DNA from: Amycolatopsis thermoflava N1165
GTDB lineage: Bacteria > Actinomycetota > Actinomycetes > Mycobacteriales > Pseudonocardiaceae
Direction of reading: 5' to 3'
Assembly: GCF_000473265.1 (NCBI RefSeq)
Contig: NZ_KI421511.1
Coordinates: forward strand, 372,001-436,000
Length of the DNA stretch: 64,000 bases
Below the pieces are notes generated by a model. It had not been told where the DNA came from. It ran no database searches and saw nothing but the letters and a program-made list of their open reading frames with translations. The position numbers were made by a program, and so were the translations under genes. Below are positions 9,151-17,831 of the stretch, piece by piece (within the stretch, counting starts at the first letter, position 1; each line of letters begins with the position of its first letter).

Positions 9151-10020
9151 ATGAACGAAGCGACGCCAAGGGCCCCGATCGTGCTGATCCACGGGCTTTG
9201 GATGACCGCCCGGAGCTGGGATCGCTGGGCAGAGTACTACCGCGCAAAGGGCCATGAGGTCATCGTTCCGACGTATCCGGGATTCGAGATCGAAGTGGAG
9301 GCGTTGCGCCAGAACCCTCAGATCATCGCCGATGCGACGGTCCCCGCGACGCTCGAGCACCTTGTCGACGTAGTCGAAAGCGTTGATACCCCACCCATCA
9401 TCATGGGCCATTCCTTCGGCGGGACCTTCACCCAACTCCTCGTCAACCGTGGCTTGGGTGCTGCCGCTGTGGTGATCGACTCGGCCCCACCGGAGGGTGT
9501 GCGGATCAACCCGCCGTCGCAGATCAAATCGCTGTTCCCGGTCCTCGCCAACCCGGCCAACCGGCACCGCGCAGTGGGCTTCACCAAGGAGCAGTTCCAC
9601 TATGCGTTCGCCAACACCTGCAGCCGGGAGGAGTCCGACGCGGCGTACGACCGCCTCCACATCCCGGCGCCTGGCAGCTGGGTATGGGCCTACGGCCTGA
9701 TAGCCAACTGGAAGCCAGGCCACCAGGAGACCTGGGTCGACTACGACCTGGATGACCGTGCTCCACTGCTTTTCATCATCGGCGGCAAAGACCACCTGAT
9801 GCCGCCGTCAGTGATCCGCTCGAACGCGAAGAAGTACCGCAACTCCGCGGCGACGACCGAAATCTACGAGTTTCCCGACCGCTCACACTTCACCGGCGTC
9901 GAGCCTGGCTGGGAACGCGTGGCCGACTACGCACTCGAGTGGGCGACAAGTCACATGCGAGCCGCACAAACCCCCGGCGCATCCGCGAACCCGGGAGACC
10001 GCCGTGTCCGTCCGGACTGA
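9151..10020 (+). CDS. Alpha/beta hydrolase
   Basis: 289 residues. The oxyanion motif VLIHGLWMT (residues 11-19), nucleophile elbow GHSFGG with Ser88, an acid in GGKDHLMP and the catalytic His in DRSHFTG give a full Ser-Asp-His triad. A good ribosome binding site (GGAAGGA) lies before the ATG. Third-position G/C looks lower than in neighbours, which hints at a different origin. It stands alone after a 160-base gap. The long insertion after the nucleophile and the tryptophan-rich cap (GSWVWAYGLIANW) do not allow a substrate to be named; it is probably cytosolic because no signal peptide is seen. Confidence 0.8.
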   Translation: MNEATPRAPIVLIHGLWMTARSWDRWAEYYRAKGHEVIVPTYPGFEIEVEALRQNPQIIADATVPATLEHLVDVVESVDTPPIIMGHSFGGTFTQLLVNRGLGAAAVVIDSAPPEGVRINPPSQIKSLFPVLANPANRHRAVGFTKEQFHYAFANTCSREESDAAYDRLHIPAPGSWVWAYGLIANWKPGHQETWVDYDLDDRAPLLFIIGGKDHLMPPSVIRSNAKKYRNSAATTEIYEFPDRSHFTGVEPGWERVADYALEWATSHMRAAQTPGASANPGDRRVRPD

Positions 10021-10065
10021 GGTCGTTCCCGAACGGCCGTCCCGGTCCTCGGGCATCCTGGTCGT

Positions 10066-10506
10066 ATGGACAACCCGCCCAGCGACGAGGAGGCGCGCCT
10101 GTTCGCAGCCCTGCCGGGGGAGTGGACGATCACCAGGGCGCTGCCGGGCACCGGCCGGATGACCGGGTCGGCCCGGTTCCGCCCCGCGGGGCCGGATCTG
10201 CTGCACTACCGCGAGGACGGGCAGCTCACCCTGGACGGCGGGCAGGTCCTCGACGTCTATCGCGAGTACCACTACCGGCTGGAGCCGGGACTGATCCGCA
10301 TCTGCTTCGCCGAGCCGGGGCCACCGCGGACGTTGCACGTGCTCCGGCTCGACCAGGCCGCCGCGTCCGACGTACACCTCTGCGGCCAGGACACCTACGT
10401 CGGCCACTACGAGTTCCCGGACGAAAACCGCTTCACCGTGCGCATGCGGGTCACCGGGCCGCACAAGGACTACTCGATCGAGACGACCTACGAGCGCGCC
10501 CGCTGA
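10066..10506 (+). CDS. DUF6314 family protein
   Basis: 146 residues, soluble, beta-rich. LPGEWTITR at the N-terminus and the conserved YREYHYRLEPG and TYVGHYEFPDENRFTVRMRVTGPHKDY segments fit the small DUF6314 family, which has a lipocalin-like pattern and no assigned function. The ATG lies 45 bases after the hydrolase stop. It converges with the LysE-type exporter gene four bases downstream. Confidence 0.7.
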   Translation: MDNPPSDEEARLFAALPGEWTITRALPGTGRMTGSARFRPAGPDLLHYREDGQLTLDGGQVLDVYREYHYRLEPGLIRICFAEPGPPRTLHVLRLDQAAASDVHLCGQDTYVGHYEFPDENRFTVRMRVTGPHKDYSIETTYERAR

Positions 10507-10510
10507 GGCG

Positions 10511-11128
10511 TCACAGCGCGCGGGCCAGCAGCATCGTGCCCATCACGAGCATGGTCGCCGCGACGAGGACGTCCAGCGTGCGCCACGCGCCCGGCCGGGA
10601 CAGCACCGGGCTGAGCAGTCGCGCGCCGTAGCCGAGGCAGGCGAACCACGCCAGGCTGGCGGCCATCGCGCCGAGCCCGAAGATCCACCGCAGAGCCCCG
10701 CGGTCCGCGGCGACCGAACCGACCAGCAGCACCGTGTCCAGGTAGACGTGCGGGTTCAGCCAGGTCATCGCCAGGCAGGTGAGCACGGCCGCGCCGATCG
10801 AGCCGGCCGCGGCGCCCGTCGTCGTCAACCCGGTGGCCGCCGGGCGCAGCGCACGCCGCCCGGCGAGGACGCCGTAGCAGATCAGGAAAGCACCGCCGGC
10901 CAGGCCGACCGCGGTGAGGGCCGCAGGCCAGGCGGTCACCACGGCGCCGAGCCCGGCCACGCCGAGCGCGATCAGCACCGCGTCGGAGGCGGCACAGATC
11001 GCGACGACGGCCGCCACCGCGTGCCGTCGCACGCCCTGGCGCAGGACGAACGCGTTCTGCGCGCCGATGGCCACGATGAGGGACAGGCCCGTGCCGAACC
11101 CGGCCAGACCTGCGGAAAGAACGTTCAC
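10511..11128 (-). CDS. LysE/ArgO family amino acid exporter
   Basis: 205 residues with six predicted membrane segments. The N-terminal motif SLIVAIGAQNAFVLRQG is diagnostic of LysE/ArgO exporters of basic amino acids, and TWLNPHVYLDTVLLVG is the second conserved block. I start it at the GTG at 11128 because that gives the family's usual length; a longer form to 11158 is possible. It is divergent from a LysG/ArgP-type LysR regulator, the classical arrangement in which the regulator induces the exporter when cytoplasmic lysine or arginine rises. Confidence 0.85.
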   Translation of the reverse strand: MNVLSAGLAGFGTGLSLIVAIGAQNAFVLRQGVRRHAVAAVVAICAASDAVLIALGVAGLGAVVTAWPAALTAVGLAGGAFLICYGVLAGRRALRPAATGLTTTGAAAGSIGAAVLTCLAMTWLNPHVYLDTVLLVGSVAADRGALRWIFGLGAMAASLAWFACLGYGARLLSPVLSRPGAWRTLDVLVAATMLVMGTMLLARAL

Positions 11129-11197
11129 GCAACCCACGCTAAGCAGCGGGCGGCGCACAGTACAGCTAAAGATTTTTACGTATCATTAGCGCACGTG
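11129..11197. promoter_or_regulatory. Divergent control region of the exporter and its LysR regulator
   Basis: The 69 bases between the two divergent starts include an A/T-rich tract (AAAGATTTTTACGTATCATT, 11168-11187) unusual for this G+C-rich DNA. LysR-type activators bind such shared regions through T-N11-A motifs. The exact operator and the -10/-35 elements cannot be fixed by eye. Confidence 0.45.
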
Positions 11198-12097
11198 ATG
11201 ACCGAGTTGCCCATCGACCAGGTGCGGACGCTGCTCGCGGTCGTCGACGAGGGCACGTTCGACGCCGCCGCCGCGGCCCTGCACGTCACCCCGTCGGCGG
11301 TCAGCCAGCGGATCAAGACCCTCGAGCAGCGCGTCGGCCGGGTGCTGCTGATGCGCACCAAACCGGTCCGGCCGACCGAGTCCGGGCAGGTCGTCGTGCG
11401 GTTCGCGCGACAGCTCGCCGCGCTGAACGAGGACGCGCGGCGGGAGCTGGGGATCGCCGGCGAGCCCGGCCCCGCGCGGCTGTCCATCGCGGTGAACGCC
11501 GATTCGCTCGCCACCTGGTTCCTGCCCGCCGTCACCCGGGTGCCGCGCGATCCGCCGGTGTCCTTCGAGCTGTACCGCGAGGACGAGACGCGGACCGCCG
11601 AGCTGCTGCGTGAGGGACGGGTGATGGCCGCGGTGACCTCGTCGCCGGACCCGGTCGCCGGCTGCCTCGTGCGTCCGCTGGGGCTCGCGCGTTACCTGCC
11701 CGCGGCGAACCCGGACTTCGTGGCCCGACACCGGTCCGGCCGGCTCCGGCGGTGGCTGCCCGGCGCGCCGGTGATCGTCTTCGACCAGGCCGACGAACTG
11801 CAGGACCGCTTCGTCCGCGCGCTGTCCGGTGTGGACGCCGCGGAGCACCGCCACCACGTGCCCACGTCGGAGGGCTTCCGCGACGCCGTCGCGGCCGGCC
11901 TGGGCTGGGGCCTGGTCCCGGAGCCGCAGGCCCGGCCGCTCCTGGAGTCCGGCGCCCTCGTCGAACTCGAACCGGGCCTGCACTGGGACGTGCCGTTGTA
12001 CTGGCAGCAGTGGAAACTGGACGTGCGCGCGCTGGCGCTCGTCGCGGACACGATCACCGCGGCGGCCGCGGAGGCGCTGCACCCGCTGCCGTCCTGA
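11198..12097 (+). CDS. LysR family regulator, LysG/ArgP type
   Basis: 299 residues. The N-terminal winged helix-turn-helix (QVRTLLAVVDEGTFDAAAAA and SAVSQRIKTLEQRVGRVLL) is followed by the two-lobed ligand-binding domain. Tolerance of short side chains and the LKTLE-like DNA helix resemble LysG/ArgP, which sense lysine or arginine. It is divergent from the LysE-type exporter, which strongly supports that pairing. A GTG at 11195 directly before the chosen ATG is an alternative start. Confidence 0.85.
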   Translation: MTELPIDQVRTLLAVVDEGTFDAAAAALHVTPSAVSQRIKTLEQRVGRVLLMRTKPVRPTESGQVVVRFARQLAALNEDARRELGIAGEPGPARLSIAVNADSLATWFLPAVTRVPRDPPVSFELYREDETRTAELLREGRVMAAVTSSPDPVAGCLVRPLGLARYLPAANPDFVARHRSGRLRRWLPGAPVIVFDQADELQDRFVRALSGVDAAEHRHHVPTSEGFRDAVAAGLGWGLVPEPQARPLLESGALVELEPGLHWDVPLYWQQWKLDVRALALVADTITAAAAEALHPLPS

Positions 12098-12105
12098 ATG
12101 GACGG

Positions 12106-12657
12106 TCAGGGGCGCCAGGCCGGGTCGCGGCCGATGAAGGCCATCAGCTGGTCCTGCGGCGAGGCGTCGTCGGAGACGGGCACCGCGGGACCGTACTGTC
12201 CGCTGTCCCGCAGGAGCTGCTCGATCGGCCGCATGCCGGCGAGCGTGGCGGCGCACCGGTCCTGGCCGAGGTCGGGTTCGCGGCCGAGCGCCTTGGCCAG
12301 GTCCCAGGTGTGCATCCAGACGTCGGCCGTGTAGAACTGGTCGATCGCCTCGTCCACGGGTTTGTCGCCGGTGTGCGGGTTGCTCAGCACGCGCCCGGCG
12401 GGGTCGTCGAGGATCGCCTGGATGTCGGCGGCGTGCTGCTTCCAGGCCGCGGCCGGGTCGGCCGCGACGTCCAGGGCGGGGAGTTCGATCCCGGCGCCCC
12501 GCAGGAAGCCGCGGGACCACTCGACGAGGTGCTTCACGACGTCGAGCGCCGTCCACCCGGCGACCGGGCTGGGGCGCGTCCAGTCGCCGGGGCCCGCGGA
12601 CTCGACCAGCTCGGTGAAGCGGGCCGCGTCGTGCGCGTGCTGCTGGGCAGGCGTCAT
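12106..12657 (-). CDS. TIGR03086 family protein (DinB/mycothiol maleylpyruvate isomerase fold)
   Basis: 183 residues. The N-terminal helix bundle carries SPVAGWTALDVVKHLVEW, the typical first metal-binding region of TIGR03086 proteins, and a later TADVWMHTWDLAKALG segment supplies further histidines. These actinobacterial DinB-fold proteins are thought to bind a divalent metal and possibly use mycothiol, but most have no known substrate. It is the last gene of an ArsR-SRPBCC-TIGR03086 operon, one base after the SRPBCC stop. Confidence 0.75.
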   Translation of the reverse strand: MTPAQQHAHDAARFTELVESAGPGDWTRPSPVAGWTALDVVKHLVEWSRGFLRGAGIELPALDVAADPAAAWKQHAADIQAILDDPAGRVLSNPHTGDKPVDEAIDQFYTADVWMHTWDLAKALGREPDLGQDRCAATLAGMRPIEQLLRDSGQYGPAVPVSDDASPQDQLMAFIGRDPAWRP

Positions 12658-12658
12658 C

Positions 12659-13147
12659 TCAGGCTCCCTTGGCGAGCAGTGCGTCGAGCTTCTCGTAGCC
12701 CTCGTTGACCCCGACGTCCATGCCGCTGGACAGGATGCCGTCGCGGGTCTCGAAGTCCTTGACCACGCTGAGGGTGGTCAGCCGCGTCCGGCCGCCGTCG
12801 ATCGCCTCGAAGGTGATTGTCTCCAGCGCGACGCCGTCGGGATCGCCCTCGTAGGCGAACGTCCACACGATCCGCTCGTCCGGCCGCACCTCGTGGAAAC
12901 TGCCGAAGAACGAAGCGATCTCCTCGCCGTCCCGGTCGTTGGCGAAGGCCCACTCGCCGCCGGTGCGGGCGTCCCACTTGGTGATCCTCGTGGTGAGCGA
13001 GTGCGGCCCGATCCACTGCGCGAGGAGGTCGGGGTCGACGTGGGCACGGAACACGTGCGCGGGTGGGGCGTCGAACTCGCGGATGATCTCGATCGTCGGG
13101 ACCTTGTCGGCCGCGACGATCCGGGCATCCTGACGGGTGCTGGTCAT
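12659..13147 (-). CDS. SRPBCC/AHSA1 domain protein
   Basis: 162 residues with the START-like AHSA1 pattern: an N-terminal strand TIEIIREFDAPPAHVFRAHVDPDLLAQW, a middle GGEWAF turn, the FHEVRPDERIVWTF strand pair and a long C-terminal helix (VNEGYEKLDALLA). Such proteins bind small hydrophobic ligands. Its ATG overlaps the ArsR stop by four bases, the standard ArsR-AHSA1 pairing of actinobacteria. The ligand is unknown. Confidence 0.8.
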   Translation of the reverse strand: MTSTRQDARIVAADKVPTIEIIREFDAPPAHVFRAHVDPDLLAQWIGPHSLTTRITKWDARTGGEWAFANDRDGEEIASFFGSFHEVRPDERIVWTFAYEGDPDGVALETITFEAIDGGRTRLTTLSVVKDFETRDGILSSGMDVGVNEGYEKLDALLAKGA

Positions 13148-13503
13148 GATGCGTCCTCCTGGGGCTGGTCGGTGTCGGACATGCGGGACAGCACGGCGTC
13201 CAGGCGCCGGTACCGTTCCTCGGCCGTGCGGCGGTAGCGCTCGATCCACTTCGTCATCAGGTCGAACACCTCCGCGTCGAGGTGGACGGGCCGCCGCTGG
13301 GCGACCTTGCTGCGCGTCACCAGGCCGGCTTCCTCCAGCACCTTCACGTGCTTGGAGATCGCCTGGAGGCTCATGTCGTACGGCTCGGCCAGCTCGCCGA
13401 CGGTCGCGTCCGCGGCGGCCAGCCGGGCGACCAGGTCGCGCCGGGTCGGATCCGCGAGGGCCGCGAACACACGGTTGAGCTGCTCGGTCGTGTCGTCCAC
13501 CAC
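13144..13503 (-). CDS. ArsR family transcriptional regulator
   Basis: 119 residues. A winged helix-turn-helix is clear in RVFAALADPTRRDLVARLAA and the recognition region MSLQAISKHVKVLEEAGLV. There is no cysteine metal site, so this belongs to the metal-independent ArsR group that is normally coupled to AHSA1 proteins. Two consecutive GTG codons (13503 and 13500) can serve as start. A perfect inverted repeat just upstream suggests autoregulation of the three-gene operon. Confidence 0.85.
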   Translation of the reverse strand: MVDDTTEQLNRVFAALADPTRRDLVARLAAADATVGELAEPYDMSLQAISKHVKVLEEAGLVTRSKVAQRRPVHLDAEVFDLMTKWIERYRRTAEERYRRLDAVLSRMSDTDQPQEDAS

Positions 13504-13507
13504 GGTT

Positions 13508-13527
13508 CCTCAACTACTCGATTGAGG
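13508..13527. promoter_or_regulatory. Putative ArsR operator
   Basis: CCTCAA at 13508-13513 and TTGAGG at 13522-13527 form a perfect six-base inverted repeat with an eight-base spacer, four bases upstream of the first ArsR start codon. The size and symmetry suit a dimeric ArsR protein. Confidence 0.5.
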
Positions 13528-13579
13528 ACGACGCTAGGCCCGTCGAGGCGGCGTTGTCAACCGGGAGGTTGAGAACGGC

Positions 13580-16500
13580 TCACCCGGCGACGCTCGCCAC
13601 CGAAAACGCGTCCGCGGGCATCGGCCGGTGCAGCCGCCAGGTGATCGCGATCGGCCGCTCGCCGCGGTGCTCCACGTACGACGCGGGACCGAGGCAGACG
13701 AACGGCGCCGCCCCGAGGTCGTCGGTCTTCGTCTCGCGCACGAAGAGCACCACGTGACTGCCCTGCGCGCGGTGCTGGAGGTAGCGCCGGCCGGTGGGGG
13801 AGTCCAGCGAGGTCGCGTTCTGCGACTCCCAGTGGAACAACTCGGGGCTGATCGCGTAGTCGCGGTACATCGTGGTCGGGGAGAAGTCCTTCTCGCTCTT
13901 GCGCAGGTTGATCAGCAGCGCGTCGGTCCTGGTGTCCTCGCACCACGCGACGCCGGACACGTGGTTGCCCGGCACCCGCTGCAGGGTCGCGTAGCCCAGC
14001 GCGGCGAGGATCTCTTCCCGCCGGTACCGGCTGTGACCGGCCAGGGGAACGTGCTGCAGGCCCTCGCCGAGCGAGGCCGGGACGTGCCGGGCGCGGTCCA
14101 GCCCGAGGGTGACCAGCTCGGCGATCTCCGCGCACACGGCCGGATGCCGGCGCAGGTGCTCAAGACCCGCGCGGTAGGACGGGAAATCGCGCCGCTTGGG
14201 CCACAGCGTGAACAGCAGCATGCGGGCCAGCCGCTGGTGCCGTTCGGTGAGTTCCTCGTAGGCCGGCCCGTCGACGGCGACCAGATGCCGGTACACCTCG
14301 GCCCGCTCCGGGTCGTCGACGTGCGTGAACGCGGCCATCCGCCGCAGCAGTCCGCCTTCGTCCGGCCCGGCGGGCGGAACCGGCAGCCCGGCGTCCCGCC
14401 GCAACCCGGTCCACGAACCGCCGCCGCGGTAGACGTCAACCAGTTCGCGGTCGGCGGCGTCCAGGTACGCGGCCAGCGGAAGATCGCCGTGCGAACGCAC
14501 GTCGGCCGCCAGCTGGGCGCGGGTGAAGCGCAGCTGCGTGCGGACGTTGTCGAGCACGATCTGCTGCGCGACGCGGTCCAGCACCACCTGGGAGCCGGCG
14601 GGCAGGAACGGAAAGCCCTGCTCGATCTGCCGCTGCAGCCCGCGCCGGCTCGCCCCGGTCAGCGCCCGGTAGCGCGTGTCGAACCGGAACTCCTTGCGGT
14701 GCTGGCCGATGAAGTCCAGCACCGTGAGCACGGCCTTACCCGGTGCGCGTCGCAAACCGCGGCCCAGCTGCTGCAGGAACACCGTCGCGCTGTCGGTGGG
14801 CCGCAGGAACAGCACGGTGTCGACCTCGGGGATGTCCAGGCCCTCGTTGAACAGGTCTACCGCGAACAACGCGTTGACCTCCCGTGCCCGGAGCGCGGCG
14901 ATGGCGCGCTCGCGGTCGCCCGGCGAGCTGTTCCCGGACACCGCCAACGCGTTGATCCCGGCCTTCCGGAACACCCGCGCCATGTACTCGGCGTGCGCGA
15001 TGCTCACGCAGAACCCCAGGGCACGCATGGTGCCCACGTCGGTCACCTTGTCCCGCAGTTCCTTCAGCACCTTCACCGCGCGGGCGTCGTTGCCGGTGTA
15101 GACGCGCTCCAAACCCGTGACGTCGTACCGGCCGCGCTTCCACTCCACGCCGGCGAGGTCGGTCCCGTCGGCGACGCCGAAGTAGTGGAAGGGGATCAGC
15201 AGGTCCGCGGACAGGGCCTCCCACAGCGGCAGCTCGAACGCCGTCCGGCCGCCGAACATCTCCCGCACGTCGCCACCGGTGCTGCGTTCCGGAGTGGCGG
15301 TGAGCCCCAGGAGTTCCTTGGGGCGCAGGTGGTTGAGCAGCCGTTGGTAGGTCGCCGCCTCGGCGTGGTGGAACTCGTCGACCACCACGACGTCGAAGTG
15401 TTCCGGGGGCAGCTTCTCGATGCCGTGCGCGTGCAGACCCTGGATGCTGGCGAACACGTGCCGCCACCGCTCCGGCCGCGCGCCGCCGACGTAAGCCTCG
15501 CCGAACGTTTCGTCGATCAGCGTTTCGCGATAGACACGGAGCGCCTGCTGCAGGATCTCCTTGCGGTGCGCGACGAAGAGCAGGGTGAGGTCGCCGTCGG
15601 CCCGCAGTTGCCGGTAGTCGAGGGCGGCGATCACCGTCTTGCCGGTGCCGGTCGCGGCCACCACGAGGTTGCGGTGCCGGTCGTGGACCTGGCGCTCGGA
15701 CTCGAGCGCTTCGAGGATCTCCTGCTGGTGCGGCAGCGGCCGGACCTCCAGCCCGGCCAGGCTGATCGTGGCCGGCGCACTGGTGCGGCGCCCGGCCTGC
15801 CGGAGGGCGTCGTCGAAGCGGTCCGCGTCGGTGTCCGGGTCGTACGGGACGAAGGCGCTGGACTCCCAGTAGGTGTCGAAGGTGGCCTCGAACTTCCGCA
15901 GCAGTTCGGGGGTGGCGACGCCGGAGAGGCGGACGTTCCACTCGAGGCCCTCCACCAGCGCGGAGCGGGAGAGATTCGAGCTGCCGACGAACGCGGTGTC
16001 GTAGCCGGAGTTCCGGCGGAACAACCACGCCTTGGCGTGCAGCCGGGTCGACTGGGTCTCGTAGCTGACCCGGACGTCGGCGCCGAACCGCCGCACCAGC
16101 CGGTCGATCGCGGGCCGCTCGGTCGCACCCACATACGTCGTGGTCAGCACGCGGAAGGGCACGCCGCGGTCGCGCAGATCGAGCAGGACATCCTCCAGCA
16201 GCCGCAGCCCCGGCCAGCGGATGAACGCGCAGAGCAGGTCGACCCGGTCTGCGCTGGCCAGCTCGGCGCGCAGCTCGGCGGACAGGCTCGGCTCCTCCCT
16301 GGCGTTGGTGAGCAACGCGGCCTGGGAGAGCGGCGTGACCGGCCGGATGTGCTTACGCGCGCCGGTGCCTGTGACTTCGCTCAACGCGATGAGCTGCTGC
16401 AAGGCGTCGGTCAACCGGTCGTCCTCGGCGGCCAGCTGGCTCAGCACCCGGTTGGCCAGCTCCACCCGCCGGCCGCCGTCGGGCTCGTCGGCGATCACCC

Positions 16501-16669
16501 GGCGCACGGCCTCGGCCACGTGACGCGCGATCACCTCCGGCGCATCCGCATCGTCGACGGCGTTGAACTCCGGGGTGAAGCGCCCCCGCGCGGCTTCGAG
16601 TGCCCGGTCCAGGCGGTGCGTCCGGACAGCTTCGTACACTCCGTCGGCCAGCGGCTCCATGAAGATCAC
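13580..16669 (-). CDS. PLD nuclease-like / superfamily 2 helicase / DUF3427 protein
   Basis: 1029 residues in three parts. Residues about 140-275 form a phospholipase D-like domain with one HxK motif (His211, Lys213) followed by GSSN (229-232). Residues about 305-680 are an SF2 helicase: AATGTGKT (338-345), DEFH (431-434), TATP (457-460) and QQLGRGLRR. The C-terminal third is DUF3427-like (HYSWESQN-type segment LFHWESQNATSLDSP). Only one HKD motif is present, so nuclease action would need a dimer. The gene is single and lies beside an IS481 remnant. Proteins of this architecture are suspected of DNA repair or defence roles; the role here is not shown. Confidence 0.8.
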   Translation of the reverse strand: MIFMEPLADGVYEAVRTHRLDRALEAARGRFTPEFNAVDDADAPEVIARHVAEAVRRVIADEPDGGRRVELANRVLSQLAAEDDRLTDALQQLIALSEVTGTGARKHIRPVTPLSQAALLTNAREEPSLSAELRAELASADRVDLLCAFIRWPGLRLLEDVLLDLRDRGVPFRVLTTTYVGATERPAIDRLVRRFGADVRVSYETQSTRLHAKAWLFRRNSGYDTAFVGSSNLSRSALVEGLEWNVRLSGVATPELLRKFEATFDTYWESSAFVPYDPDTDADRFDDALRQAGRRTSAPATISLAGLEVRPLPHQQEILEALESERQVHDRHRNLVVAATGTGKTVIAALDYRQLRADGDLTLLFVAHRKEILQQALRVYRETLIDETFGEAYVGGARPERWRHVFASIQGLHAHGIEKLPPEHFDVVVVDEFHHAEAATYQRLLNHLRPKELLGLTATPERSTGGDVREMFGGRTAFELPLWEALSADLLIPFHYFGVADGTDLAGVEWKRGRYDVTGLERVYTGNDARAVKVLKELRDKVTDVGTMRALGFCVSIAHAEYMARVFRKAGINALAVSGNSSPGDRERAIAALRAREVNALFAVDLFNEGLDIPEVDTVLFLRPTDSATVFLQQLGRGLRRAPGKAVLTVLDFIGQHRKEFRFDTRYRALTGASRRGLQRQIEQGFPFLPAGSQVVLDRVAQQIVLDNVRTQLRFTRAQLAADVRSHGDLPLAAYLDAADRELVDVYRGGGSWTGLRRDAGLPVPPAGPDEGGLLRRMAAFTHVDDPERAEVYRHLVAVDGPAYEELTERHQRLARMLLFTLWPKRRDFPSYRAGLEHLRRHPAVCAEIAELVTLGLDRARHVPASLGEGLQHVPLAGHSRYRREEILAALGYATLQRVPGNHVSGVAWCEDTRTDALLINLRKSEKDFSPTTMYRDYAISPELFHWESQNATSLDSPTGRRYLQHRAQGSHVVLFVRETKTDDLGAAPFVCLGPASYVEHRGERPIAITWRLHRPMPADAFSVASVAG

Positions 16670-16874
16670 TGTGCCACGAGCTGCCGGCGCCGTGCGGGAC
16701 CTCGGCGCTACGTCCGCGCGGTGTCGCTCAAGCCCGGCACGTCAAGAATGGCGCCATGTCGCGAGCGCCGAGTGGCCGTGGGGACCCACCGTCAGGGAGG
16801 CCGCCGCTCTAGGTGTGCAGTCCGGGGACCTTGGTGACTAGCTGACACGGTGAGGATGATCTTGGCAGGCGCCA

Positions 16875-17271
16875 TTGACCCCCACCGGCCGACTGCGGCT
16901 GGCCCGGTGGGTCGTGGAGCAGGGGCGGCGGTCGCTTCGTCGGGCGGCGGAGCGGTTCCACGTCAGTCACACCACCGTCGCCCGCTGGGTGTGTGTTTGT
17001 CGCGAGCATGGCCCGGCGGGCCTGGTCGATCGGTCCAGCCGCCCGCACCACAGCCACGGGCAGACCCCGCCAGAGGTGGAAGCGCAGGTGGTGGCGCTGC
17101 GCACCGAACCCCGGGTCGGGCCGTTGCGGGTCGCCACCCGCGTCCCGGTGGCCGCTTCCACGGCGTACCAGGTCCGGTACCGTCACGGCCTGCCGCTGCT
17201 GGCCGCATGTGATTGGGCCACCGGCGAGCCGATCCGCCGCTGTCAACGCGACCGCCCAGGCGAGCTGGGCC
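16875..17271 (+). pseudogene. IS481 family transposase, truncated
   Basis: About 132 codons match the N-terminus of IS481-type transposases: the helix-turn-helix LRRAAERFHVSHTTVARW, the block GLVDRSSRPHHS (residues 49-60) and the terminal RPGEL. Homology stops there, exactly before the DDE integrase core, and the frame then runs into unrelated sequence. No terminal inverted repeats were found. It is a dead relic of transposition just upstream of the helicase gene. Confidence 0.75.
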
Positions 17272-17831
17272 GTCCCGCAAGTCGCGCGAATCAGGTACGC
17301 GCCCGCGGCGGCACCTACGTGTTCCTGCACCCCGCGCTCTCACCAAACGGTGCCGAAGGAAAGCAATCCGGCACGATCCGGCACTGTCCCGAAAATGGCG
17401 CCCGGCGGCGAAAACAATGGAATCCGGAAATCGTGGAATGGTGCAAAGCATTCGCGGCGGGGTGACGCGCGTCTCGCTTCGGGGGTACCGATCAGGGTGC
17501 GCGGTAGGCTGATCATGAACGCCATTCACCCCGTCGTGTAACCTTCCGAGCGCCTCGGATCGGCCCCGATCAAGGCGAGTAGCAGTGGTGTTACCGAGTG
17601 GTAGAAGCTGGCCTTGACCTGCGTAAAGACCCGTCCGGCAAGATCGGCCCCGACCCCCTCAAACTGTGGGCTCAGTCACCGTTTGGTGATATCTCCGTTG
17701 CGCGTTCGTAATCTGGCTGAGGCCTCGCGGGAACCTGGAAATCCCCCGTTCCGCATCCCGCACGGCCCCCGCCGGCCTGGCCCCCGACAGGGTCGGCGTG
17801 GTTGAACGTCAAGCAAGGAGACCTCCCGTTC
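17272..17831. other. 560-base non-coding region before the transglycosylase gene
   Basis: No gene is supported here. The G+C is a little lower than around it. It contains three GTNACC hexamers on the plus strand (17538, 17590, 17675), a perfect TCACC-GTTT-GGTGA inverted repeat at 17676-17689, and a ribosome binding site AAGGAGA at 17815-17821 for the gene at 17832. The region probably includes the promoter and a long leader of that gene. Confidence 0.5.

Noticed and set aside
16863-17465. Functional IS481 element
   Set aside because: The DDE integrase core and terminal inverted repeats are missing; only the N-terminal DNA-binding part remains.
17690-17831. c-di-AMP (ydaO) riboswitch before the transglycosylase gene
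   Set aside because: The context is right, but the conserved GAACCCGACAGCTAACC-type block and the GGCGAAGGAGG-like end are not present in order; only short chance matches are seen.
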